Shown in pieces: positions 37,008 to 50,062 of a DNA stretch of 64,000 nt. Every line of letters starts with the position of its first letter. The stretch's first letter is position 1. The stretch spans positions 103,323 to 167,322 of the forward strand of contig WBMZ01003278.1 of assembly GCA_013400975.1 (NCBI GenBank), given 5' to 3'. The notes beneath the pieces are model-generated. The model searched no databases. It had not been told where the DNA came from and worked only from the letters and a program-made list of their open reading frames with translations. The stretch comes from Atrichornis clamosus. Its lineage: Eukaryota; Chordata; Aves; Passeriformes; Menuridae. Position numbers and translations under genes: made by a program.

Positions 37008-38594
37008 GTAAGTAATGAGTAGGAGACATCAAGACAACCTTAGCCTCTTGACGATTACTCTTTCTTGCCTTTCATCTTAAACCCATTTTTTTCTGTTGCT
37101 TTTAGAAAAAGAAGGGTGGGGACTAGGAGGGAGCACAAGCTGGTCTTATTCTTTAAAAGCAATGAATACACAGAATGAGATTTGATGACTATGCAACCCA
37201 AATTTCTAAGATTTTTAGTATAGGAAAAGGAAATGAAGCCTGATTGTATGATTTTATCCTGCTGGCTCTGAACTGAAAGTTGTCCACCATAACACTGGAA
37301 TATGGGTAGTTTTTTCTTTTGCTAGATGTGGATTTCCCTTGTCCACGTAACATTTTCATCAAGAAACTTATTAGAGTAAAGCAGTTGCATATAAGCTAAT
37401 TTTCAGTCAGCCTTACAAGAAAAAAAAAATCAGCCCAAAAACTGACAGTTTGAGAAGAACTGTGATTGAAAATAAGAGTTTTATCTATGCTGTAATAATT
37501 AGAATTTGTTGATATGGAAGTTCTATCAGACCTTCTGCCAGTGTAAATGGAATATTTTGACAGAATTTTTTTCTGCTGATATGACTGCATTGCCTTTCCA
37601 TGCGATGTGCACTAAGATGTCAGAAGTTTTCTTCTTGGGAGGCTTGGCTTAGATCAGTTTGAGGCCTATTTATTGATAGTGAGAAGCAATGGGAAGATGA
37701 AAGATGGAGGGGTTTTTCTGAGTACCTTCTGGTGTTGTGCCTGCAGTACTTTGTGGCTCACATGCACTTGGACCATTATCACAAGTGAAGAAAAAAATGA
37801 AGTATTCTTAGTTCTAGATGTTGCTACTACTCACAGCAATAAAAATAAAGAATGTTTGTAGACACTCTGCATGTTAAAAGATTCACTGTATGATCCCTTG
37901 TAATCTATTTTACTTGGGATGGTTCTCAGACAGACTGGAGTAAAAGTCTTGATTTTTATGAGCTTGCTTTGGATTTGAACCAGAAATACATATGTGTTTC
38001 TTTTTTCTTCACACTGTATATGTCTTTCCTGTCAATCTCCAAAGCTGCATTCCTGGTATAATTTACTGTGTACCATTTTGCTGATAAAAGATTTATTGCC
38101 TGATGAAACTAATTGCTAGGGATTATACAATGCTATATGGCTGTTTGAGAAATCCAGCAGTTTTACATGACTATAAACCTAGCCTTTTACAATATATTAA
38201 AATAATAAGTGTCTTTGTCCCAATTATTTTATGGTTTGACAGATATGCACACATGCATGCATAAAATAGTTAGCACATATAAAAATGAAAGCTGCTCTGC
38301 CAGCCTTGGTCATTCAGAAATTATATACAGCAAGTGCAAAATCACATACAGTCTAGTGATTTAGAGACAATTAACCAGCAGATAGAATTTATAGAGCTCA
38401 TCCTTTCTTATGGATGTAGCAGGGAATTTTTAATCCACTCTTCTTTTTCCCTTGTGTGTAAACATATATAACAGAACAATGATTTTGTCTGTGACTATTT
38501 TAAGATGGAAATTGTGCTTTGGGGTGTAAGTTTATTGACACTCTGTAAGGTCTTTGCAGTAAGGAGTTGTATTACTGGAAAAATATATCTAAAA

Positions 38595-38634
38595 GTATAT
38601 GTATATATATATATATTTACATATATGTATGTTT
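38595..38634. repeat. (TA)n-rich microsatellite
   Basis: Largely alternating TA with a few TG and CA steps, with an uninterrupted TA core at about 38602-38616. Confidence 0.85.
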
Positions 38635-40937
38635 ATATAACAATGGATCTTACTTTTGCAACTTTCCAGAGCTCTGTCCCACTTTGTTGCTACAGAAGAA
38701 TTAATAAAGAGTAACTGAATTTCAAGCCACCAGGATGGCCTTCTTTTCTGGGTGATACAGCTGCCTCCCAAGAAGAACCTACGTTAAAAACAGATTTGCC
38801 CTTCCATTTGGCAAGAACAAGAGTCTTCTTCTGGCATAGGAGTACAAATACCAGCAGGTAGGAGATGCTGATGGTAACCCTCTATATTCCTAGCATTGTC
38901 ATTAAAGGGATAAGTATTCTGTTGTCTTTGCAAAATATGAGCTGCTGCAGTAAGCACTGCTTTTCATCACTGCTTCCTTTTCTCTTCTTCCAGTTCCTGT
39001 CATTATCTTCTAGATGCTTAAATAAGTTCATTCTTCCTACTGTTCTAAGAGGCTTTTGGGGATGTTTGTTTGTTTTTCTTGGGTTTGTTTTTTATTTTCT
39101 TCCTCAGTCACATTTTCCAATTTCCTTTTGGGGAAGTTAGTCTCTTGTGCTATAATTATCAGCGTTATCAAGAATCAATGTGTATTCAGAGCAGCTATTT
39201 AGATATTGTTTATCAAAACCTTCACCCTCAAGGTTGCTAACGTAAATGCATTGCAACAGGAAATTCCAAATTCCTTTATCTTGGAGAGATTTTACCTCAC
39301 ACTAGTGTAACTTTTTTTTTTTTCTTCTTCTTTTTAATAACTTTTGGTACTTGTAATTTTGAGGTACAACTTCCACAAAACTGTATCTTCAGTTTTAACT
39401 GTAGAAAACACACAAAGTGTTTTGAGCTGCTTAAAGAGCATCCTTTTACTAAATTGCTGTAGTTGCTTGTGTTCATAACTGAGGAGGTTTCAAATTCGAG
39501 GGTGGTTTTTTTGTCTCAGACATTTTAGTCCAAGCTTTCAGAATCTGACACTTGGCATTAATTTGAAACAATTTTGCATGGAAGTGTCCTCTGAAAGCAT
39601 ATCATAGCATTCAGTAGTATGCCAATGCAAATCATTCTGTCTTAAGGGGGGAGTAGAGAGTGTGTTATTTGTTTGTTTTTAATTTACCACAGCTGAAACA
39701 GACCAAAGAGCAAAGACCCCTTAGTGTGAGCTCAGATCAGTATAGGAGAGGAGAGTCAATTAGGCTGTATTTCATGATATCATGATCATAGCAAAAATAA
39801 CCTTGGTCACACAACTGAATGCTGTTGAGCTCTATGGAGCAAATTGAGAGGTTTAAAAGCCAGAATAGATGAATGAGACTTTTCTGGTTTTAAACTTCAT
39901 TAATTATTAGGAAAGAAGAAACCAAATTGATAACTCAGTATATTTGAAGCAATTTGTTTTGTTTTTCCATTCTACGTTATGGGGTGTTTTTTCCTGAAGT
40001 CTGCACTACAGTTGTCAGGATTCCTCTATACTTGCATGTATTGCTGCTTCAAAGAAATCTTAATAATCAGAATAGCTGCTGAAACAACTCAGTAAAAAAA
40101 GCAAGAGAGGAGTTTCCTCTGAAGTGTAGTCATCTTAAGTGCATCTGATAAGGTATCATATCTGACTATATAAAAGTCCAGAAAGAAAGAAATCTATGAC
40201 CCACATTTTCACTCATTGTTTGAGTTACATACGCCCTTTCACTTACACAGCCTATCTATCATTCCTAGTTGCCTTTAAAAAAAATGGAGGGCTGAGCTCT
40301 TTGCTAGCAAATGTAAAGCATATGTATGTTAATGCTTTCACAAATAAAAGAAAGCATAATATACCATAGAGGTTTTGAACAAATTTGATAGTGTTTAGAC
40401 AATTTGGATTCCAGCTTTTCTTTGAAACAGCTGTGGTATGAATACTTGGTTAACTACCAGAATGATAATGCCAGTTTTAGAAGTATTGCAAAATTCTTCT
40501 ATGGTTTTTTTTTAGTAACTATATGGTTAAAAGTGGCTCTAGAAATGCTTTCAATTAAAAACTGGCAGATTTTCCAATCTGGAACTCTGTCTTTTATAGG
40601 ATGGAATAATTTTGTTCATAATCTGCATGATTTTAAAAGAAGTCATCAAAAGGTGGAGGGAGATGGGATATATACTGGGTAGTATTTGGGGCCTCCTTAT
40701 TTTGGTTGATAAATACTTGTGGCATCTGTTAACATCAGCTAGATCTGGAGAGGTTTGTTATGACTTAAATTGGTGCAATTGTGAGTGAGAGACTGTCATC
40801 ACAGTGTATGCTCATCATGATATTTAGGCCACCGAACTTCAAAGAGAAAAAGGGTCATTAATTTTCTAGTTCTCAGTAATGTAAGTTTGAGCCTCCCCTT
40901 TCCTGTCAGAATGAAGGAATGAAGGAGTGCTCAGCTC

Positions 40938-40954
40938 TTTTTTTTTTTTTTTTT
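40938..40954. repeat. Poly-T tract
   Basis: Seventeen uninterrupted Ts. No retroposed sequence is recognisable next to it. Confidence 0.9.
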
Positions 40955-43900
40955 CCCTCATAGGGAAAATTCTATTTCTCTTCCAGTTTCCCTGATTAGC
41001 ACAAAAGTCAAAATAAGCTTCAGCTCTATCTCTCAGAGATATGCAAATGTGTCATAAAGAAGCGAGGTGCTGAAGAAAGAAAGCATGGAAACTGAAAGTG
41101 TCCATTTGCATACACTATGTAGGTCGTGGCAAATCTGCCACAGCTCTTCTAATTGACTTTTATTGCATAAAATTGCACAGATCTTAAAGTAGGAAGAGAA
41201 GGAATTATCTGAGCCTTTTTCCAATTGAATGTGAGCACAGAGTAAGGTTCACAAGTTAACCTGGCAAGGAAGATCTGCTTATTTTGACACCTGCTGGCAG
41301 CTTAGATGATACCTCAAAAATTATATTTACAATGTGATTAGCTACATGTGTCTGTGTGAACATGGAAATGTTTGTGTGTGTGGATTCTTACAATTCTGCC
41401 AGCTTTATTTGGGTTTTGGACTGGATTGGATTGGGTTTTGTATGAAGCCAAGTAGTATACATTTGTGTAAGCGTATATCAATACAAATGCACATAACAAA
41501 GATAGCTTCAAGTCTATTTTTTTGCACCATTTAAAATCTAAACTCAAGTGTTAGATTGTTAGTCTTTGTTGACATCTAGTGGCTACTGGAGCAGTAGCAA
41601 GCTGTTTAATTTTTTAATATAAAGGAAGGACGATTTTGGTACAGCAAGACAAATTATGGTACTCCATAATATTTTCAAATTTATTTTTCCTGATCAATAA
41701 GAAATTGGAAAATAGTTATGCTGTTTAAACACTCCTGGTGATTGCCTGAGACCTTCCATTACACAATTTGTGTGGTGCTACCCTTCAGACTTGTTACAAA
41801 GGAAAGCTGATACTTTATTAACCAAAGTCTCTCTCACACTGAGTGCTCAGCACCATTTCATCTTCTCCTGTGTTTAGCTTTCGTTCTTCAAGGATGTATT
41901 TTTCACTTCAGAGTAGATGCATCAAAGCTCAGTTTCAATTTTGTCCCATTTCATTTTAATGATGCAATGCAAATGATTATCCAGAATTTTCATTAGATTA
42001 CCTACAAGGCTCTTGGTAGATGGCTGAAACAATGTTCAGAGAAACTGCACTTTATTAGAAGACTGTTAGAGGAGTTGGTGAGGTTTCTGTCTATACCTCT
42101 GAAACTGCACCTCTCATTTTTAACTCTGGGCATAGTATAATTTTTTCTCAAAAATAACTACAGTTGAAAATTTGTATTGCCTCTTTTTTTACTTTGTTTT
42201 TGTGTTTGTAGCTACAGAAGGAAAAGTTGGCTTCCTATCTCTCCTATGTAAACTTACAATGTACAACTAGGAATTTTCTTGGAGGGAAAAGCTTTTCATA
42301 ATTTCTAACATCTAAACAGTTTTAAGCAGCTGTGATCTTAAAAACAACCCCTGATTTATCATCTCGGTGTCCATATTTACTGCAGGGTTATAAGGGATTC
42401 ATGTCAAGAACCCCTTTCACAAACTCAGTTTTCTGTGTCATTTGGACTCTCCATTCACTCTTTCATGCTTTCATTTTAAATTAACTTCATAAAAATAAAG
42501 GTTATGCTTCTGTACTCTTCGATGTGATTGTAACAGCCATGGTAGAAAAGAAGAAAATTGTAAGCTGTTTCTAGCTATCCAACTGTCTTGGAAAATCTAG
42601 GTAAGAAATCCAGTCTGGTTTAGGTCTTACTGTCCTTCTGCCTCCATCAAAATGAGAATTTATTTTATAATCAATTACATCTTTTAGTTAAGGCTAGGGG
42701 GAAACTACCAACTTATATGGGAAATAGCATATAGCAATCATGTGTGAGTTATAAGTGCTTTGTATTTGTGTAAACAGTTTGATTAATCTGGCACTTTATA
42801 TATTTGTGTAAAACCTAGTGGTGAAGAGTTGCCCTCTTTACATATACAGAAGCTCTGAAACTCCTCTTTATGAATTTTAACTCTTTTTAATTGTGATAAC
42901 TTGTAGTTATCTTATGTTCCTATACTTTAGCTGGGTATTTTACAATTCCTACTTGACTCATATTTAAATTTTAGTCAAGCAGATAAGTAAGACTTATTTA
43001 GTACTGGAAAGGGAGTAGGAATACCACACTGTATAGAATATTTTAGGGCAGAAGAGGTACTATATACTTTCAAAATAAACAATGCTTAAGCAATTAATTG
43101 CTAGAAGTTTCACGTTTTTTGTTAGAGTAGTTTAAGCTGTGGTTTCTAGAGGGCTGTTATATGGAGGCAATTCATCTTTTAAGAGCTGAATGACAAAACC
43201 ACAGAGCTAGTAATAGAGTTGCCAGTCCTAGGAATGGTATTGTTTATTTACAAACAAAGTGAGGAATATTTGTTATCAGTTTATATACTGCAAATAATGG
43301 TGGTGATGGGATGGTTCTAAAGGACAAGCCAAGTTAGTACCATGAAGTGATCAAAATTCTGTGCAAGCTACTAAATGTCCAAGTGTGTAGGACCTTTGAA
43401 CTCAGATTTTTAATACATGCTGCAAACTCCATTTTTTCTCTGCTTGGTTTATGTGTGCCTCTGTTTTCTATTTTTTCTTATAACACAACTTAAATATGGA
43501 GCACAGCTGTGCTTTATAAGTTTTCATACTGAGGATACCAGCCTTTACTACACACAAAAAAGTAATTTTCCTGGTTTTATAATGGCTCATAGACATTACT
43601 GCATGCTCCTAGTCATCCAGAATGGAAACACTTCTCACATCTCTCATAGGCTTGAAGAAAGATGAGAAAGAGGTCCTGTTCTCTGGATTAGTATAAATAA
43701 TTTATAAATAATGGGTAAATCCAGAAATACTAAAAAAAGTATTTGAATAACTTGTACATTAGTAGGTACCAATGAATCATTTAATGACAGAACTCAACTA
43801 GTTCAGAAGTTTAGATCTTTAGTTCTTAGTTTGAAACTAATAAGATTTAATCTTAAGACTATTGTCTTAAATAAATTCCTTCTTGATTAAATATGAATTT

Positions 43901-44126
43901 CAAAAATCCCATCTTTATAGATACATTAGTAAATCACAGGAATACTCATCTACTCGATTTTTTTTTTCCTATTCTTTTGGAACACTTCTTGGTCAGGGCT
44001 TTCTGAATCCTTAAATGTCTTTTGCAGCCTATCATTTCCAAACTGGAAGGAAAGCACTCAAGTCTATTAACATTGTTTTCTGTTATTAAACAAACACATG
44101 TTCCTCTCTTTTTTTTTCTCTTTCAG

Positions 44127-44284
44127 ATCTTCTTATGCCTTGGATGTGCACCCTTAGGCAACTAGGATCCTTCCCAAAGAAAATTGCAGTATTTGTATTC
44201 ATTGACATTCGTTTGTACTGCAGTATTGCAGTTGTTTGGGTTTTTTTTTGCGCAGGATTGGACAGAATCCCCTCACCCCACCAG
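44127..44284 (+). other. Candidate internal exon with strong splice signals
   Basis: A long pyrimidine tract (44101-44123) leads to CAG at 44124-44126, a good 3' splice site. After 158 bases comes CAG|GTAAGC, with GT at 44285, a good 5' splice site. One frame is open throughout and encodes a peptide with the hydrophobic stretch IAVFVFIDIRLYCSIAVVWV. I do not recognise it. A second AG after a T-run lies inside the interval (near 44256), so a shorter exon is also possible. A noncoding-RNA exon or a chance pair of sites are both reasonable alternatives. Confidence 0.18.
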
Positions 44285-46309
44285 GTAAGCACTCTGCCAG
44301 TCATAAACCTGTTATCATCTAAAGACCTCTCTCAAGCATCCTCTGTAGTTAGAGCTTGCCGAAATTTGCTGATATATTGTACTGGAGATTCAGATATGGC
44401 CTTTGTCAGATGCTCTTCCTCATAACAATTCTCAGTAATTTTCATTTCTCACCATTTTCTTTTTGTAAACTACCAGTTTAATTTGGATTTTTAAGCTGGT
44501 TTGCTGAACTTAATATATTTAAAATTATTTAACAGGATATCCTTACCATAAGGACCTTTGTTACTGCGTCCTGATGGTAAAAATCTGATCTGTTAGCTTT
44601 CTGACTTGTCAGGCCAACACTGTTTGCTTTATTATGTCTTTGCAGACACTTGATGTATTTGGGGTATAAATTCTATCTTGATAAAGGTTCTGATGCTGTT
44701 TCAGGTTGCTATAGTGTAAACTTAGCTTTTTATCTTGATTTTTTAGTTACAGTAGTTATCTATGTCATTCATCTGTGACTATTCCAAGACTTCATAAACA
44801 AAATAATATGAGATAATACAGGCTAAAATAATAATGTTTATCTAGTATTGCTCTGGATCCCAGTACTTTGCAGATACTGGACTGAGGAAGCTCGATCACT
44901 GACATCAGTACTTCACACATCTGTTAAGAGATAAAACAGGAAGATTCATAGTACAATCTCTGAAACTTCACATAGGGCCTTAGTGTATGTGTTTCAAAAG
45001 AACAATACTATGTCCAGTTTCCAGGGACTTAGTAAGGGGAGGGTGTCTTTGCAGTATTGATAAATGAAGAGAGAAGTAAAAATCATGAGGGGGTACCAAT
45101 AAGGAAAGCATGCAGTGGAGGATACTGTCTGAAATGACAGTAAAGCATTTCATTAAATGAGCTGTTTTTCTGTAACTCTGATAGTATTTGAATAAGCTCT
45201 TGATCACTGACTCCTGCAGAGAATTCAGTACACAAAGGATTACATTGAACTGTCAACCCATAGGTGCAGTGAAGATGTGTGTAGTCTAACTATGCCTGAT
45301 ACTTGTACAAAACTAGAGACAAGTTCATCAACAAGCCAAACAACATGTGAAAAACATTTAAGTGCAGAAGGCAAGGCATAACAGCATTCTTCGTGAGAAC
45401 CACTGGAAATTTCAGTGCAGCAAAGTACAGAATCATTTTATTTGCTGGATGTTAAATATAATAATAAAATTATATAAGGAATGTAATTTTTCCTATATTC
45501 CTGTTATTTCTGGAATGACTCCACAGCAGTGCTAAGGAAAGGAGCGATGAGTAGGCTGAGACAAGAAAACTATAAGGCAAAATGAGACAAAGCTATCCTC
45601 CAAAACTGTTTTTCAGTCTTGTCTGTGGCAGTGACACTTCATTTAAAACACTTGGGGGCTTGTAGGGTGTGGTGTGAAATTTTAACTTTAGAATGCTTCT
45701 AATGGAGTTTATCAATGGTTCTGAGATTTGGACTTTTTAATGTTAGGTTATTTCAGGGTGTAATTCCCTTTTATTTTCAGTAACAATTTCAAAACCATGC
45801 AGATAGCAGTACTATTTTACTTCTTCATCTTAATTTTTACAGCTGGAAAGACTTGTTTTTATATGCTTCATACTCTAACCAGTAGACAGTGATAAGTCAT
45901 TCTAAGGTTTCCAAGATAATGGCAAACTTTTGCATTTATTGGACTTCAGGCAGTTTTTTGTTAGGTACTCTACCTATTTTATTTTGAACTCGTACCTTTA
46001 CCTTTTAGTCAGTGTTTGTTCAGTTTTACTTCGTATTTCACTCTTGCTTTCTGGCACCACCAATCATCCCTGTGCTCATCAGCTAGTAACTAGTTTGTAC
46101 TTGTCTTGCAAAGACTGCCAGCTGAGACATCAGATTGTGCTTTGTATCTGTAAAAGAAATATTAGGCACCCTGAGATCAGTAAAATCACTTGGAAAAGTA
46201 GTGGGCTAGTCAACACCAGACAAACTAGGCTTATCCTTGTGATATACTGTGGTAATCTTGTTAAATTTACCAGGGTTTGTTCTTTTAGTTTGGTTGGTTT
46301 GTTGATTCA

Positions 46310-46447
46310 TTGAGGGGTTTTTTTGTGTTTTTTTGTTTGTTTGTGGGGGTTTGTTTGCTTGTTTTGTTTTTTGTTTGTTTTGTTTATATTGTTTTGTCTG
46401 TTTGTGGGGTTTGGGGAGTGGATAGGGGTTTTTGGAGGAGGAGGGGG
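46310..46447. repeat. T/G-rich low-complexity tract with G-runs
   Basis: The plus strand is almost only T and G: TTTG-type repeats to about 46400, then four G-tracts at 46406-46409, 46413-46416, 46425-46428 and 46443-46447, with loops of 3, 8 and 14 bases. The spacing would permit a G-quadruplex with one long loop. The long frames on both strands here (Phe/Gly-rich and Lys/Thr/Asn/Pro-rich) are products of simple sequence. Confidence 0.85.
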
Positions 46448-46925
46448 ATGGAACATAAGGGTATTTCTTTTCATGGTACAAGATAAGGTGACTGCACTTC
46501 CTAATGACACCTCTGATTACATAGTTGATGGCAGATGAGGAAGAAGCATAAGAACTACTCCATATAGGGACAAGATACATCAGTATTTCTTAGTCTTTTC
46601 TGCTACAAGAATTTATAGAGATTTACCAAATAGAAGTACAGATATCCTGCATAAAATTATATCCTAAATATTCCAGAATTTTGTTGTTTTTTGGGATCAG
46701 GCTAGGATTCCCATAAATATTGACCAACTACTTCAACAATATGGTGTTATCTGTGATTATAACACAACCACAAAAACAAACATCTTTTATTTTTCTTAAA
46801 AAAAACCACTTTGCATTTTTGTACCAAGATATCTTGTTCATGTTTAACAATGGAATTAAACTCCAGAATATAATTTTACCTTAATTTTTAGGGCTAGCTT
46901 GATCTTCTCTGAATGAAATCCTGAC

Positions 46926-47522
46926 TGTCATGGTTTAACCCCAGCCAGCAGCCAAGGCCCACGTGCCACTTGCTCACTGCTCCACCAGCAGAATTGCAAG
47001 AGAATCAGAAGGATAAAAGGTAGAAAACGCATGGATTGAGATAGAGACAGTTTAATAGGGAAAGCAAAAGCTGTGCACACAAGCAAAGCAAGACAAGGAA
47101 TTAATTCCTTGCTTTCCATGGCCAGGCAGGTGTTCAGCCATCTCCAGGAGAGCAGGGACATATCAGGCCTAACTGTGACTTGGGAAGACAAACAAAATCA
47201 CTCTAAATATCTCTCCCTTCCTCCTTCTTCTCCCACTTTATATACTAAGTGTGATGTCATATGGTCTGGAATATCCCTCTGGAATATCAGTTTTGGTCAC
47301 CTGTCCTGGCTGTGTCTCCTCCCAACCTCCCAAGCATCCCCAGTCTCCACAACAGTGTGGAAGTATGAAAAGCAGAAAAGGCCTTGGCTCTGTGTACGCC
47401 CTGCTCAGCAATTAGAAAGCCATCTCTATATTATAAACCTTGTGTGCAGCACAAATCCAAAACACAGCCCCTTACCAGCCACTGTGAAGAAAATTCATTC
47501 TACCCCAGCCAAAACGAGCACA
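46926..47522 (-). mobile_element. Solo LTR with 5-bp target duplication, ERVL-like
   Basis: The plus strand runs TGTCATGGTTTAACCC to AACGAGCACA. On both sides lies CTGAC (46921-46925 and 47523-47527), a perfect 5-bp target-site duplication. The sense LTR is on the minus strand: it begins TGTGCTCGTTTTGGCTGGGG, has TATATAAAG at plus 47236-47244 and an ATTAAA-type polyadenylation signal at plus 47051-47056. The 5-bp duplication fits class III (ERVL) elements. No internal retroviral sequence flanks it, so it is a solo LTR left by recombination between two LTRs. A 202-codon plus-strand frame (47073-47681) is antisense to it and runs out into flanking DNA; it is not a gene. Confidence 0.94.
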
Positions 47523-47527
47523 CTGAC

Positions 47528-49304
47528 TTTTGGACTCTGTTCAGTAACTAGTGACTTGTTACCTGTCCCTTACCTAACTTTAATATCTTGGAGAGAAGAC
47601 ATTTATTTAAAATTCCCATCTGAGAGTGGGGTGGTGCTCAAAGAGATAGAGGAGTTTTTTCATTATTACCTACCTCTCTGACAAGCAGAAAACTCAGCTG
47701 CTACAGCAGGGTCTGTGGTACTGCTCTAGTAAAAATCCTGAGTGCCGCTATACCCTGAGTAACTGTAAAGAGGGGCTGCAATTGAAAAACTATGCTTGGA
47801 ATGAAGTATTCAGTAATATGAATGGCACATCCACTTCCCTACACAATAGACCTCCTCTTGCTCTCAACTAGATGAATTTCAGTAGAGTATGATTTTTTCC
47901 CTATATGACATGTTCTAAAGCTTCAATGAGATTTGCTTGTCAGAAGAACTAGAGCATACACTGCATGTTTAAAGTTAAGAGCATGGGTATATTGTATTCC
48001 TTGTAGCATATTTGCGTATTACAGGATAGTATTACACATCTGCTTTGCTTTTCAGATCCTTTGTAACTATATCTGACACACTAGAAAAAATTCACTTCAT
48101 GATATGTGTGTCAGCCTTTCTTGGGAATCAAGGAGCTACATCACCAAAACACTAGCAGATAATTAGAGAGCTACAAGAGAGAAACATGGAGTTTTTCTCA
48201 ACATTGTACACTTAGTAGCAGCAGCTAGGTCCAATGCTGAAACCTGGAGACAGGTAATTGGTTGTTGCTATTGAAATTATTGTGGTGTAGGCTTTTGTTG
48301 TTGTTGTTTCGGGTTTTACTTTTAGGCCTTTTTTTGTTGTTGTTGTTATTTGATTTTTTTTTTTTGGCACAGAAAAAGTAGGCCTTATTATGCTCCTTTA
48401 GAGTATCTTATCTGAAGGATTATTGACTTTATATGCATCAAAATATTTGACTATTTGAGGTATATAATGCAGCATTGAACACACCAATTTTTTGTTTAAT
48501 TCTCAAAAATATGTAATCTTGAATTTGTGTAGTTTTTGCAACTGAATGCGTGCCTATCCATATACATAAAAGGATCACTGTCTTTAGATTGTTAAAAGAC
48601 TGATTTGTCAGGTGAGTTTCAAACTTCAGAACAAAAATGGACTGTCATTAATTAATAATACATACTGCTAATAATTAGTTCCTACACAATATCCATTATT
48701 GTAATTCCTTATAGGATACAATTAGTCATTTAAGGCTTTTTCTACGGTTAGCCATGAGTACGCTACTTCAGGGAGTTGTTGCCATAAAATTAACACTGAT
48801 GGCTGTGGTCATTTAATGCTCTTAGCTGTGGAGATCAAAGTAGTAAGACTTTGGAGGAATGAGGAACTACTCTGGGCTACTACTTTATTCCCCACCTTTC
48901 CAGTTTCATTGGTTTATATTCTTCAGTCTCCTCCACAGAGAAGAATAGGGAGAATCTATCAGCCTCTGACATAGTTCATCTTAATCTTTTTGAACCAGTA
49001 CTCATTCTGGTTTTGTCAGTCAGTTTTCTCCTTTGTTCTGCGGGATCATTCTGGTTGCACCAGACAACCTTCTGCAAAATGTTTTACCACATATCTTTTC
49101 TTTCTGCTTTCATCTTTGGTTCTCAACTTGCAGATTTTACTATATGAATGCTTCCCTGTACCTTGTTTGCACTACTATACCACAAGTTCCTATTTGTTTT
49201 TATGTGGTTGCCTACTATTTATACTTAGTGGCATTACGGTGTTAATGAAAGCTTATGTACAGTCACCTGGTATGTATATTTTTATGCCTTGGTTCAAAGA
49301 AAGT
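47528..49304. other. AT-rich DNA between two LTRs, no gene recognised
   Basis: No exon or transposon recognised. The open frame at 48990-49430 is T-rich and continues into the LTR at 49305, so it is not a plausible gene. A TTG/T-rich simple-sequence tract lies at 48294-48371. Confidence 0.6.
48294..48366. repeat. (TTG)n and poly-T simple sequence
   Basis: Two TTG runs (about 48294-48309 and 48334-48348) followed by a run of 14 Ts. Confidence 0.85.
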
Positions 49305-50062
49305 TGTGGTGGGTTAATCTTGATTGCCTGCCAGGTGCCCACCAAGCTGCCTTTAATGTTCCCTCCTCAAGAGGTGGAGAAAATATGGTTAAAAATTCAT
49401 GGATTGTCACAAGGACAGGGAGATTTATGAATTACTATCTTGAGTGAAAAAGACTCACCTTGGCGAAATTAACTTAATTTATTGGCAGTTAATAATAGAG
49501 TAGTGAGAAACAAAAACAAAAGCAAAAACACCTCTTCCAATCCTCTTTCTTCCCAGGTTCAGCTTCACTCCTAACTATTCTACTTTCTCCACCTCCTGAA
49601 GCAACACAGAGGGAAGGATAGGGGGTTGTGGTCAGTTCTTAGCACTTTGTCCCTATCTATCTTTCCTCCTCACACTGTTTTCCTGCTGCAGTGTGGAGTC
49701 CCTCACACAGAATACAGTGCAGATGTCAGCTCCAACATGGGCCTTCATGGACTGAAGAGGAACAACTTGCCTTCACCATGTACTTCTCAGTGGGCTGCAC
49801 AGGAACCCCTGCTCCACTGACTGGACCTTTTCCCCCTCTTTCTGCACTCACCTCAATGTCTACAGGGTTGTTTCTCTCATGCTTCTCTCACTCCTCTTTT
49901 GCAGTTTTGTAGTAAAACATCCTTAAAAATGTTTTACATTTAAAAAAAAGAGAGAGATGTAACAACCTCTGCTGATTGGCTCAGCTTTAGCTGTCCCCTT
50001 CTCACAGAAGTCACCATTGCAGCCCTCTTCACGTTAAAACCTTGCCACATAAACCCAATTCA
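49305..50062 (-). mobile_element. Solo LTR, ERVL-like avian family
   Basis: The plus strand starts TGTGGTGGGTTAATC and includes CTGCCAGGTGCCCACCAAGC, ending near CATAAACCCAATTCA. The sense LTR is on the minus strand, starting TGAATTGGGTTTATGTGGC, with AATAAA at plus 49478-49483 in the expected region near the 3' end. The TATA region is decayed. Flanks AAAGT and GAAGA agree at three of five positions, so the target duplication is at best weak. It is the same family type as 18331-19100 but lacks the CpG-rich half. No internal sequence is present. Confidence 0.85.

Larger units (their letters stand above)
35331..46309. other. Long unique-looking AT-rich stretch, no confirmed gene
   Basis: Eleven kilobases without a recognisable transposon. 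Two candidate plus-strand exons (36947-37007 and 44127-44284) are listed separately with low confidence. A 127-codon plus-strand frame at 45930-46313 has no known domain. Unusually free of recognisable repeats for its length compared with the following 16 kb. Confidence 0.55.

Noticed and set aside
42213..42248. Acceptor-like TTTGTAG followed by a short interval and GTAAAC as a micro-exon
   Set aside because: The downstream donor is poor and the interval is only about 36 bases, with no supporting frame.
45930..46313. 127-codon plus-strand frame
   Set aside because: No recognisable domain, no splice or promoter context, and composition typical of AT-rich noncoding DNA.
46206..46580. Lys/Thr/Asn/Pro-rich minus-strand frame and its Phe/Gly-rich plus-strand counterpart
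   Set aside because: Both are translations of a T/G simple-sequence tract.
47073..47681. 202-codon open frame, the longest on the plus strand
   Set aside because: Most of it is antisense to the solo LTR at 46926-47522 and it runs past the LTR end into unrelated flanking DNA. No domain or start context supports a gene.
48990..49430. 146-codon frame with hydrophobic segments
   Set aside because: It begins in T-rich unique DNA and continues into the 5' edge of the LTR at 49305. Hydrophobicity follows from T-rich codons.
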